Source of the DNA: CAYFVR01 sp046541515
GTDB taxonomy: Bacteria > Desulfobacterota > Desulfobacteria > Desulfobacterales > Desulfococcaceae
Assembly (NCBI GenBank): GCA_046541515.1
Contig: JBKHDD010000066.1
Location: forward strand, 1-22,870
Length of the DNA: 22,870 bases
Direction: 5' to 3'
Of the stretch, positions 8,141 through 16,600 are shown in pieces. A program made the position numbers and the translations under genes. The number at the start of each line of letters is the position of its first letter. Position 1 is the first letter of the stretch. The notes under the pieces are model-generated. The model did no database searches, was not told where the DNA came from, and saw only the letters and a list, made by a program, of their open reading frames with translations.

Positions 8141-10486
8141 TCAAGCCGTGATTGTCATCCCTTCGTCTCCGTATTCGATGTCCACGTCCGCTTCCATCTC
8201 ATGCGCCGGAAAGGAAAGCACGAAGCACGCCCCGCCCGGCGATCCGGCGCGGGCCTGGATGGTCCCGTTGCACTCCCGCACGATGCCGTAGCTGATGGAC
8301 AGCCCGAGGCCGGTTCCCTTGCCCACCTCCTTGGTGGTGAAAAAGGGCTCGAAAATCTTCTCCCGCAGCCCCTCGGGAATGCCGGGGCCGGTGTCTTCCA
8401 CCTCCACCACCACCCGGTCGTCCCGAAGAAGGCCCCGCAGGTCGATCCGCTTCTCCGGCGCTTCCGCCCGGCCGCCGGTTTCCGCTCCGGAGGTCCCCTG
8501 CCACCGCTCCTCGATGGCGTCCCGGGCGTTGATCAGGAGATTAATGAAGACCTGCTCCAGTCGGCCTGGGTCCCCTAGAATCTCCGGGAGATCCTCCTCC
8601 ATCTCCCAGGCCACGGTGATGCCCCGCAACTTGAGCTGCTGGCTGAACAGGTCGAAGGCCCGCCCCATGACCTGGTCGATGCGGACGGGAACGGGCTTCA
8701 AGTCGGATTTCCGGCCGAACTCCCGCATGTGGTTGATGATGTTGGACGCCCGGTTGACGTGTTCGTCGATCTCGGTGGACAGCTCGCTTTGGATTTCCGG
8801 ATCGATGGGCTCGCCCCTTTTGATCTTCCGGATGAAGAAGCCGCTGGCGGTCTTGATGACCGACAGGGGCTGATTAAGTTCGTGGGCGATGCCCGCCGCC
8901 ATCTCGCCCAGGGTCGCCATCTTGCTGGCCTGGATGAGCTGCTGCTCGGTCTCCAGCCGCTGGGTGATGTCGCTGGCGGTCACCAGCAGCTCGGCGTGGC
9001 CTTCGTGCTCGGACCGGGCCGCCCGGATGTTCACGAACAGCGTCCGGCCGCTTTCGTGGCGCTGCCGCACCTGGGTCAGATCGCTCCGCCTCCGCAGCTC
9101 TCCGGCGTATCGCTCCCGCTCGTCGGCCGCGAAGAGCGTCAGGAAATTTTTGTGCAGCAGCGATTCCCGGGAAAACCCGTAGACCGCCGCCACGCTCTCG
9201 TTGCAGTCCAAAATTTCCAGCGTTTGGGCGTCCAGCACGAAGACCGCGTTGGGAATGGTGTCGAAGATGGTCCGGTATTTCCGCTCGGACGCCTGGAGCT
9301 GATTCTCCAGCAGCCGGGTGTTGGTGATGTCGAGGCTCATTTCGACGGCCGCCTCGATCTCGCCCCGGGCGTTGCGGATGGGCGCGGTCACCAGAAGCCA
9401 GTGGACCGTCTCGCCCGACTTGTTGACGCCGGTCTCCTCGCCGTAATGGGGCTCCCCGTCCCGCAGGGTCTTCTCCAGCGGGCAGTCCTCGCATTTCCGG
9501 TTCCGCCCCTTGTAGGCATGATAGCAGAAATCCCCCACCGTCGGGTTGAATTTCCGGGCGAAGTTCCGGTTGAACCGCAGCAGCCGGAAGCCGGTGTCCT
9601 GCACAGAAATCTCGCAGGGCACATGCTCGAACAGATTCTGGTACTCGTCCTTCTTGCGCCGCAACTCCTCCTGGTGCCGGCCGATCTCTCCGGCCATGGT
9701 GTTCACGGCCTGGGCCAGCTTGCCGATTTCGTCCTCGGAGGCGACCTTGATCCGGGTCCGGTAGTTGCCCCGGGCGATGGCCTGGGTCCCGTTGATGAGA
9801 TCGGCGATGGGATCGCTCAAGACCCGCATCATGAGCCCGGCGATGGTTGCGGAGGTGAGCAGAAAGACGATGATGGCCATGGAAACGACCCCGGTCTCGA
9901 ACCGCTCGATGTCCCGGTAGGTCTCGTCCAGGGAAAAGACCACGTCGATGGCGCCGAGCACCGTCTGGTCCGGCCGGTGGACGTGGCAGGTCCCCGACGC
10001 GCAGCCGGGCTCGTTCTGAATGGAGGTGATGATCCCGAGAAGCGGTTCCCCCTTGAACCCCTCGAACAGCCGGGTCCGCCGGCTCATTTCCAGCCGGGAG
10101 AGGGGCGGGTCGGTCTGGTGGCAGACGTCGCAGGCCTCGGCCTTGATGTTGGTGAACTGGTCCACCTCGGCCATTCGGTTGGAGAATTTGATCTGGCCGT
10201 GCTTGTTGTAGACCCGGATGTTCCGGATTTCCTTCTGCCGGGCGATATTGTTGATGATCTGGTTGATGTCGTCCCGGGAGTTGTGCAGCATGGCGTAGTG
10301 GGTGCCGAGCTGGATCGTGTTGCACAGCCGTACCGTGTCCTTGAGGATGTGCTGCATGAGCTTTTCCTTTTGAATCCGGATGTTGAACCCGGCCCAGATG
10401 GAAATGCTGATGAGCAGCGTGGCCCCCACCGACAAAATCAGCTTGGACACCAGGCTGTAGCGAATGTTTTGGACCCAGCGGATCAT
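8141..10486 (-). CDS. Membrane sensor histidine kinase with c-type heme-binding extracytoplasmic domain
   Basis: This 781-residue kinase has a transmembrane helix at about 13-33, an extracytoplasmic domain at about 34-198 and a second helix at about 199-221. The outer loop carries two c-type heme motifs: CDVCH (119-123) and a wider C-x4-C-H (C162, C167, H168). HAMP follows (about 222-275), then a PAS domain (about 283-392) with C321, C332 and C335, and a second PAS (about 402-512). HisKA has H535 in AGIAHELNQPLS. The ATPase domain has N653, DTGPGIP (698-704) and GTGLGLS. It should sense a redox or gas signal outside the membrane through heme. The ATG at 10486 follows a GGGAGGG ribosome site. 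No receiver is encoded in this protein. Likely partners are the receivers of the downstream kinase and of HdrA. Confidence 0.93.
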   Translation of the reverse strand: MIRWVQNIRYSLVSKLILSVGATLLISISIWAGFNIRIQKEKLMQHILKDTVRLCNTIQLGTHYAMLHNSRDDINQIINNIARQKEIRNIRVYNKHGQIKFSNRMAEVDQFTNIKAEACDVCHQTDPPLSRLEMSRRTRLFEGFKGEPLLGIITSIQNEPGCASGTCHVHRPDQTVLGAIDVVFSLDETYRDIERFETGVVSMAIIVFLLTSATIAGLMMRVLSDPIADLINGTQAIARGNYRTRIKVASEDEIGKLAQAVNTMAGEIGRHQEELRRKKDEYQNLFEHVPCEISVQDTGFRLLRFNRNFARKFNPTVGDFCYHAYKGRNRKCEDCPLEKTLRDGEPHYGEETGVNKSGETVHWLLVTAPIRNARGEIEAAVEMSLDITNTRLLENQLQASERKYRTIFDTIPNAVFVLDAQTLEILDCNESVAAVYGFSRESLLHKNFLTLFAADERERYAGELRRRSDLTQVRQRHESGRTLFVNIRAARSEHEGHAELLVTASDITQRLETEQQLIQASKMATLGEMAAGIAHELNQPLSVIKTASGFFIRKIKRGEPIDPEIQSELSTEIDEHVNRASNIINHMREFGRKSDLKPVPVRIDQVMGRAFDLFSQQLKLRGITVAWEMEEDLPEILGDPGRLEQVFINLLINARDAIEERWQGTSGAETGGRAEAPEKRIDLRGLLRDDRVVVEVEDTGPGIPEGLREKIFEPFFTTKEVGKGTGLGLSISYGIVRECNGTIQARAGSPGGACFVLSFPAHEMEADVDIEYGDEGMTITA

Positions 10487-10511
10487 GGCGTTGGGCCCTC
10501 CCGCGGGCAGA

Positions 10512-10542
10512 CCCGCCGCCGCGTCCGAAACCCGGCGGCGGG
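10512..10542 (-). other. Strong intergenic stem-loop between selenoprotein and kinase genes
   Basis: CCCGCCGCCG (10512-10521) and CGGCGGCGGG (10533-10542) form a perfect 10-bp stem with an 11-base loop, filling most of the 76-base gap. No U-run follows, so it is more likely an mRNA-stability or processing element, or a Rho-related pause, than an intrinsic terminator. It marks the border between the metabolic and regulatory blocks. Confidence 0.5.
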
Positions 10543-10562
10543 AGCGCGCTTCCCCCGGCCCG

Positions 10563-11858
10563 TCACAGGCCCACTTCGGCCAAGTCGGGGCCGAGATAGG
10601 TTCGTTCGTTTTCTCCCAAAATTCCCAGGGAGAGACAGATCAGGGTCCAGAGATGGACCGTGTGGTACGGCGCGCCGCCGTGCTCGGCGAGGTCGTGGAT
10701 CTGGGCGTGGCAGTTGTGGCAGGCGGCGATGCAGTAGTCCGCGCCGGTGGCGAGAATCTGGTCCAGCTTCAGTTGACCGTAGGCGCGGCGGGCGTCCACG
10801 AACCCGGACTGGAGAAAGCCCCCGCCCCCGCCGCAGCAGTAGTTGTTGGACCGGTTGGGGGCCATGTCGATGAAGTTCTCCTCCCCCACCAGGGTTTTTA
10901 CCACAAATCTCAAATCCTCCGCAACCGAATCCCCGTAGCTTTTCCGCACGATCTGGCAGGGGTCCTGGGCGGTGAACTTGATCTTCAAGTCCCGGTTCCA
11001 GTCGCTGTTGACCTTGAGCTTCCCCTCCCGAATCCAGCGGGCATAGTATTGATACAGGCTCGCGATCTCGAAGGAATGGTCGATGTTGAATTTTCGCAGT
11101 CCGGCCCGGACCGCATAGGTGACGTGCCCTCACTCGGTGTTGAGGTACACCTTGCACCCCAAATCCTCCGCCTTCCGGGCCGTGGTTTCCACCACGTGCC
11201 GCCAGCTTTCGTCGTCGGCCAGGAACATGCAGTAGTTCTCCCCGCCCCAGCCGGCGCTGCCGTAGGTCCAATCGGCCCCCACCAGGTGGAGAATCTTCCA
11301 CAGCGGCACCATCTCCTCGGGCTCGGTCACCGGCTCGCGGGAGTTCTGGTTCAGAAAAAAGTGGGCCCCCTGCTTGTCCACCGGCGCCTGCAATTCCTCG
11401 AAACCCGGCTGGGTCTCCCGGGTCTCCTCCAGCAAATCCTCCACCACGAACCGGAAATCCTCCGGCGACGCGCCCATGGCGCTGCAACTCTCGTTGCGCA
11501 GGGCCATGTCGCAGGAGCCCAGAATGCCCTTGGGCCGCTCCTCCCGGGGCCAGCTCGCCCGGGCCTCGTACACCAGCGCCGGGATGTCGATGTTCATGGG
11601 ACAAACGTAGATGCACCGCTGGCAGAGCGTACACATCCAGACCCAGGGCGTCGAAGCGATCTCCTCGTCCATCCCCAGCGCCGCCATGCGGAGGAACTTC
11701 CGGGGATCCATGCCCTCCAGCCCCGTGGCCGGACACCCCGAACAGCAGGCCCCGCAGGTCAGACACATGTTCAAATTGCCGCCCTCGGGCAGCATTTCGG
11801 CCACCTTGGTCATGAACCGGCTCTCGTACCGGTCCAACTGAATCGCGGCTTCACCCAT
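10563..11858 (-). CDS. DsrK/HdrD-like iron-sulfur oxidoreductase, probable selenoprotein (UGA at 11132-11130)
   Basis: One frame runs from ATG at 11858, after a perfect AAAGGAGG, to 10563 and is interrupted only by a TGA at residue 243. Read through, it gives 431 residues that are coherent on both sides of the TGA. Residues 32-42 and 76-86 are two [4Fe-4S] motifs (C32, C35, C38, C42 and C76, C79, C82, C86, each followed by Pro). Then come two CCG-type domains. The first is reduced: the TGA lies in LNTE-U-GH, exactly where DsrK and HdrD relatives have the Cys of E-C-G-H. The second is complete: C301, C341-C342, C380, C383. A SECIS-like hairpin follows the TGA. There is no membrane helix, so it is a soluble or peripheral thiol/disulfide or electron-transfer subunit. 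It is the last gene of the hdr cluster. A nonsense mutation or sequencing error is the alternative. Confidence 0.85.
11096..11114 (-). promoter_or_regulatory. SECIS-like hairpin for UGA decoding
   Basis: Fifteen bases after the UGA (11132-11130), the mRNA forms GCGGUCC / GGACUGC, a 7-bp stem with one G-U pair, and a loop GGGCC. Bacterial SECIS elements are known to lie within the coding region just after the UGA, with a small apical loop that has a G among its first two bases, about 16-37 bases from the UGA. Here the loop begins with G, 22 bases after the UGA. This fits SelB-dependent selenocysteine insertion. Confidence 0.6.
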
Positions 11859-11926
11859 CCGGGGCCTCCTTTATTGGGTTCAGGCCATCCGCCGTGGGGC
11901 GGCTGGGTTTCGGTCTGGTTTTGGGC

Positions 11927-11941
11927 GGCGGCAACGCCGCC
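11927..11941 (-). other. GC-rich hairpin in the hdrB-selenoprotein gap
   Basis: GGCGGC and GCCGCC form a 6-bp stem with a 3-base loop in the 162-base gap after hdrB. No U-run follows. A second, larger stem-loop lies at 11977-12009, and the gap has short repeats of GTCCGTG. Confidence 0.3.
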
Positions 11942-11976
11942 ACCGCCGTCCGTGGCGTCCGTGCCAAGTCCAAGTC

Positions 11977-12009
11977 GGTCCGTGCGCCCGTGCCGCCGCC
12001 CCACGGACC
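11977..12009 (-). other. Stem-loop just after hdrB
   Basis: GGTCCGTG (11977-11984) pairs with CACGGACC (12002-12009) across a 17-base loop, starting 11 bases after the hdrB stop. This may be an mRNA-processing or attenuation structure that sets the level of the selenoprotein relative to HdrBC. There is no U-run. Confidence 0.35.
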
Positions 12010-12020
12010 GCCGCGGACAA

Positions 12021-12893
12021 TCACGCCACCCGCAACCGCCTCGGCAACGTCCCCGCCGGCGACAAATTCAACCCAAGTCTCAAATCCGATTCCGGCAGCC
12101 CCATGGCCAGCCCCAACAACTGCGGCAAATACAGCACCGGAATCGACAGCTCCCGCCCCGCCTGGCGGGACAACGCGCCCTGGTAGCCCTCCAAATTCAT
12201 CTGGCACATGGGGCAAACCGTAACGATGACGTCGGCGCCCCGGGCGGCCCGGAGAATCCGGATGACCAGTTGGGCGGCGACTTCGGGCTTGGTGTTCATG
12301 TTGGCCGCGCCGCAGCACTGGCCGCCCATCTCCCAGGGATGAATCCGGGCACCGGTCGCCTCGATGAGCGGCTCCATGGAGGTCGGCCGTTCCGGGTCGT
12401 CGAACTCGACATAGGGGCGCAGACACTGGCAGCCGTAGTAGGGGGCGATGGACCAGTCCGACAGCGGCGATTTCACCGCGCCCCGGATGCGCTCGGCCCC
12501 CACGTCCTTGGCCAGCACGTCCAGCAGATGGCGCACCCGGACCTTTTTTGGCAGTTTCAGGGATTTTTCCGCCAGGATCGTGTCGAGGGTCTTTCGCAGG
12601 TCGTCGTCCTTTTCGATCTTCTTCTCGACCTTTTTCAGGTTGAGATAGCAGGCGCTGCACGGAGCCAGCACGTCGCCCTTCTCCTCCATTTTTGCGGCGA
12701 GGGCCAGATTGACCGCCGGCAGGGCCAGGGAAAGCAGGCCGTCGGTGGCCTCGGCGGCCGACGCGCCGCAGCAGGTCCAGTCCGGAATCTCGGCGATTTC
12801 CACCCCCAGCGCCGCCAGGGTGGACCGGACGGAGATGTCGTATTCCTTGGCCGTCCCCTCCAGGGAACAGCCCGGATAGTAGCGATAGTTCAT
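12021..12893 (-). CDS. hdrB: Heterodisulfide reductase subunit B-like protein
   Basis: This 290-residue protein, normal length for the family, has two full CCG domains that in characterised HdrB each hold a noncubane [4Fe-4S] cluster, the site of disulfide reduction. Domain 1 has C9, C41-C42, C79 and C82. Domain 2 has C155 (and C157), C193-C194, C227 and C230. The start ATG at 12893 overlaps the hdrC stop (ATGA), as expected for a 1:1 HdrBC unit. It is cytoplasmic. The electron acceptor is unknown: in bacteria it need not be CoM-S-S-CoB, and a DsrC-like protein or another disulfide is possible. An upstream in-frame extension to 13373 only overlaps hdrC and is not used. Confidence 0.93.
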   Translation of the reverse strand: MNYRYYPGCSLEGTAKEYDISVRSTLAALGVEIAEIPDWTCCGASAAEATDGLLSLALPAVNLALAAKMEEKGDVLAPCSACYLNLKKVEKKIEKDDDLRKTLDTILAEKSLKLPKKVRVRHLLDVLAKDVGAERIRGAVKSPLSDWSIAPYYGCQCLRPYVEFDDPERPTSMEPLIEATGARIHPWEMGGQCCGAANMNTKPEVAAQLVIRILRAARGADVIVTVCPMCQMNLEGYQGALSRQAGRELSIPVLYLPQLLGLAMGLPESDLRLGLNLSPAGTLPRRLRVA

Positions 12894-13468
12894 GCGCTGG
12901 CCTCCATTTCTTCCACCTTCCGGAAAATCGGCTCCAGCGGGCTTTCGCCGCGCCCCGGCCGGGGGATGGACGGGACCACCTTTCCTTTGCGCAAAAGCCG
13001 CAGGCCCAGCCCGGCGAACCGGAGGGGCAAAAGCGGATTTCTCATCCGGAGGAAATAGACGCTCATGAACTCCATTTCGTCCACCCGGCCGTGGCGGCGG
13101 ACGCTTTCCATGAAGCTTTGATAAAAACGGACGCCGCTCCGATGCTTGGGGATGTCGCGGCGGGCCGCCAGCCGCTTGAGTTCCCCGATGGCTTCCGTCA
13201 GCGGCAGCCCCCGGGGACAGCGCAGGGTGCAGGTGTAGCAGGCGGAACAAAGGGCGAAGGTCTTGCTCTCCAGCACGGCCGCCTCCTGGCCCATGAGCAC
13301 CAGCCGCCACATCTGGCGCGGCGAAAGATCCATGGCGAAGGCGTTGGGGCACGAGGCGGTGCAGGTGCCGCATTGGATGCAGGGGCGAACGCGCTCCCGG
13401 ACCGCCGCGAGGGAATCCGGCCCGGGGGGCGGTTTCGGTTCCGTCGGAACGACGAAAATGGTTTCCAT
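12890..13468 (-). CDS. hdrC: Heterodisulfide reductase subunit C-like ferredoxin
   Basis: This 192-residue protein has two [4Fe-4S] motifs, C30/C33/C36/C40 and C74/C77/C80/C84, which carry electrons from HdrA to HdrB. I chose the ATG at 13468 because GGAAGGGG lies a few bases upstream and the N-terminus then matches a normal HdrC. A start at 13561 would translate part of the REPIN repeat into the N-terminus. The C-terminal part (about 110-192) is basic and helical and may dock HdrB. The stop overlaps hdrB by four bases. The gap to the upstream hdrA (193 bases) holds a REPIN-like repeat. Confidence 0.92.
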   Translation of the reverse strand: METIFVVPTEPKPPPGPDSLAAVRERVRPCIQCGTCTASCPNAFAMDLSPRQMWRLVLMGQEAAVLESKTFALCSACYTCTLRCPRGLPLTEAIGELKRLAARRDIPKHRSGVRFYQSFMESVRRHGRVDEMEFMSVYFLRMRNPLLPLRFAGLGLRLLRKGKVVPSIPRPGRGESPLEPIFRKVEEMEASA

Positions 13469-13520
13469 GATCCCCTTCCTTCCTGGTGACGATCCGTTTG
13501 AAGGCGCTTTGCTTGACTTA

Positions 13521-13609
13521 CCCGGGAGCGACGAGTTGTACTCGTCGCCCGATTCCGGCACAATTCCAGGCAGGCCCCGATTCGACGAGTACGACTCGTC
13601 GCTCCCGGG
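13521..13609. repeat. REPIN-like inverted pair, copy 1
   Basis: Two 27-base units face each other (13521-13547 and 13583-13609), 35 bases apart, identical except at one base. Each unit has GGGAGCG next to a short palindrome with 8-bp arms, CGACGAGT-NNN-ACTCGTCG. A second such pair lies at 18468-18545. Over the four units the differences fall only in the 3-base loop. This is the pattern of REP doublets mobilised by RAYT transposases; no such transposase is in the window. Confidence 0.8.
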
Positions 13610-13661
13610 GAGCGATTTCTTGCAAATCGCCGAAAGACCGCGGAAAACTCGGGCTCCGAAA

Positions 13662-16600
13662 TCAGGCCACGGCCGCGTCGATCATTTCCAGCATTTGCTC
13701 CAACGGGTAGGATTCCAGATACGACGCGCCGTTGGGGCAGACGGCGGCGCAGGCCCCGCAGCCCTGGCACATGGCCGGATTCACCACGACCCGCTCGGTC
13801 TCCTCGTCGATGCGGCGGGCCTCGTAGGGACAGGTTTCGATGCAACGCTCGCAGAGGGCGCAGAGGCTGGCGTGGACGCCGGCCACCACCTTCCCGGCCG
13901 GGATCGACTCCCGCGCGATGATCCGCAGCCCCCGCTGGGCCGCAGCTTCGGCCGAGGCGATGGATTCCGGGATGGACCGAGGCCCCAGCGCCAGCCCGCA
14001 GGCGAAGACGCCTTCCTTGAGGGAATCCACCGGCCGCCATTTGAAATCGGCCTCCTGGAAAAAGCCGTCCGGATCCACCGTCGCGCCGTAGGCGTCGGCC
14101 AGCTCCCGGGAAAGCCGGGGCACCACGCCGGTGGCCAGCACCACCAGATCGGCGTCCACGGCCACGTCCCGGCCGATGATCGGCTCGAAGGCCGAAACGC
14201 GGACGGTTTCCCCGCTTTCGGCCGGTTCCACGGACGGTTTCCGGTCCAGGGTGTACGGGATGAAAACGATCCCCGCCTTCCGGGCTTGGGTGAAATAGCT
14301 TTCGGTGAAGCCGTAGCTCATCATGTCCCGATAGAGGACGAAGATTCGGGTGTCCGGGTTTTGCGCCCGGAGGTGCAGCGCATTTTTGAGCGTCGCGGTG
14401 CAGCAGACGCGGCTGCAATAGTTCCGGGGTTCTTCGCGGGAGTCCACGCACTGGATCATCACCACCGTCCGGAGCGCCGCCGGGTCCAGCGTGTTTTCGT
14501 TGAGTTGCTCGGCGTATTCCTTCTGGGTGACGATGCGCGGGCTGTTCCCGTGGGCGTAGGAGGTCGTTTCCGCCTCCGCGCCGCCCGCCGCCAGGATGAC
14601 GACGCCGTGTTCCAGGCTTTCCACCTCGCCCGTCGCCGTTTCGATGGTGCTCCAGAACCGGCCCACGTCGCCGAAGGCGGCCACCACCTGGGCGCCGGTG
14701 CGGACGGCGATCCGGGGATGCTTCTCGATGCGGGCGAGGGTCTCGTTCAGCAACGGTGCGGTCTCCCGGCCGTCCAGGGTCCGTTTCAGCCAGGAAAGGT
14801 TCCCGCCGAGGGATTCGGCCCGTTCCACCAAGGTGACCGGGAAGCCGTGGTCCGCCACGGCCAGCGCGGCGGTCATGCCGGCGATGCCGCCGCCGACCAC
14901 CAAAGCTTTCTGAACCACCTTCATCGAAGGGGAAGGTTCGGGATTGATCCGCTTCAGCCGGGCGATGCCCATTTCCAGCTCGCTCCGCATGGCGGAAACG
15001 ACGGCGGCGTCCGCGGTCGCTTTGGACGGGGCCTCCGTCGCGGGATCGGCCGCCGGTGTATCCGTATCGCCGTCGGCTTCGACCGCCCCGACCGGCCCCG
15101 CCGGGCGATGGGCGAAGATCGGCGTCCGGATGTCCACCACGTCGATGAGGCGGGGATCGAGGGCGGCCGTTTGGCCCAGGCCCCGGAGCTTGCGGGCGTA
15201 AACATAGGGCAGGCAGGCCCCGACGAGGATGCGGTTGCCCGGTGTTTTTTTCACCGCCGCTTCCAGGGCCGCCCAGCCGCCGGCGGTGCAGATGCGCTCC
15301 ACCACCGTCACCTCGGCCACCGCCGGATCGGTCCGCCGCCAGTCGGTCGCCGTCAATTCGGCCAGATAGGCGGCGTTTTCCTCGCCGCAGCCGCAGAGAA
15401 TCAGGTGAACCGCCGGCAATTCCCGGGAAACGTCCCGAACCGGCGCTTCGTCCGCCGGGGCCGATTCCACGGAGAGGCTTCCGCCCCCGGCGTGGAGCAG
15501 CCGGGAGGCCGAGACCGCCGCCGCGCTGGCCCGGGTCACCGATTCGTTGATGTCCTTGAGCCCGGTGAACGATCCGCCCAGAAACACGCCCTTGTTCTCG
15601 CTGGCGGCCATGGAAAAGGGCGCGGATTCGCAGAATCCCCATTCGTTCCGGGAAAGGCCGCAGATTTCCGCCAGCCGCTCCGTTCCGGCCGCCGGCCGTT
15701 GGCCCACGGGCAGGACCACCAGATCGTAGGCCTCCTCCACGATTTCCCCGGAGAGGCGGACATTGCGCAGTTTGAGCTTCCCGCCGGCCGCGTCGGGCAC
15801 CACGGAGTGAATGCGGGCCTTTTCGAATCGGACGCCCCGCTCGTTTTCCGCCCGGTCCCGGTAGCGCTGGTAGGGCTTGCCGAAGGTCCGCATGTCCATG
15901 TAGTAGATCGCGGCGTCCAGGGATTCCCCGGCCGCCTCGGCCCGATCCGTGGCCACCAGCGCCTCCTTGATGGCGTACATGCAGCAGACATTGGAGCAGA
16001 AATCCGCGCCGGTCTGCAAATCCCGGGAGCCGACGCACTGGATCCACGCGATGCTTCGAACCGGCTCGCCGTTGGACGGGCGAAGCAAGTTCCCGCCGGT
16101 GGGACCGGTTCCGCTGAGGATGCGCTCGAATTCCAGACTGGTCACCACGTCGGGATGTTCCCGGTAGCCGAAGGTGTTCTTGCCTTCCTTGGCGGGATCG
16201 AAATAATCGACGCCGCCGCAGAGAATCACCGCGCCCACGTTCTTGCGGACCTCCGACGGGGCCACGATGTCCTCGTAGAGTTCCGTCACCTTGGAGACGA
16301 GAATATCGGGATCGAAGGGCTTGATGAGATAATCCAGGGCCCCGACCTTCATGGCTTCCACGGCGGTTTCCACGGTGGCGTAGGCGGTAATCATCACCAC
16401 CCGGGTTTCCGGCCGGATTTCGCCGATTTTTTTGAGGGTTTCCACGCCGTCCATGCCCGGCATTTTGATGTCCAGCAGGACGAGATGGAACGGTTCCTCG
16501 GTGACCGCCGCGACCGCCTCCGCGCCCGATCCGGCCATTTCCACGGAAAACCCCGCTTCCTCGGCCAGCCATTCCTTGAGGGAATCCCGGACGATGAGTT

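Noticed and set aside
11130..11132. Reading the TGA as a true stop, giving a 242-residue gene and a separate 141-residue gene (TTG start at 10988)
   Set aside because: The frame continues without other stops, the sequence after TGA matches the family, the downstream piece has no good ribosome site, and a SECIS-like hairpin is present. A sequencing error remains possible.
11960..11966. TGGCACG on the minus strand as the -24 box of a sigma54 promoter
   Set aside because: The expected TTGC at -12 is missing; the sequence there is CCAC.
13469..13561. Longer hdrC with start at 13561
   Set aside because: The added residues come from the REPIN repeat, and the ribosome site GGAAGGGG serves the ATG at 13468.
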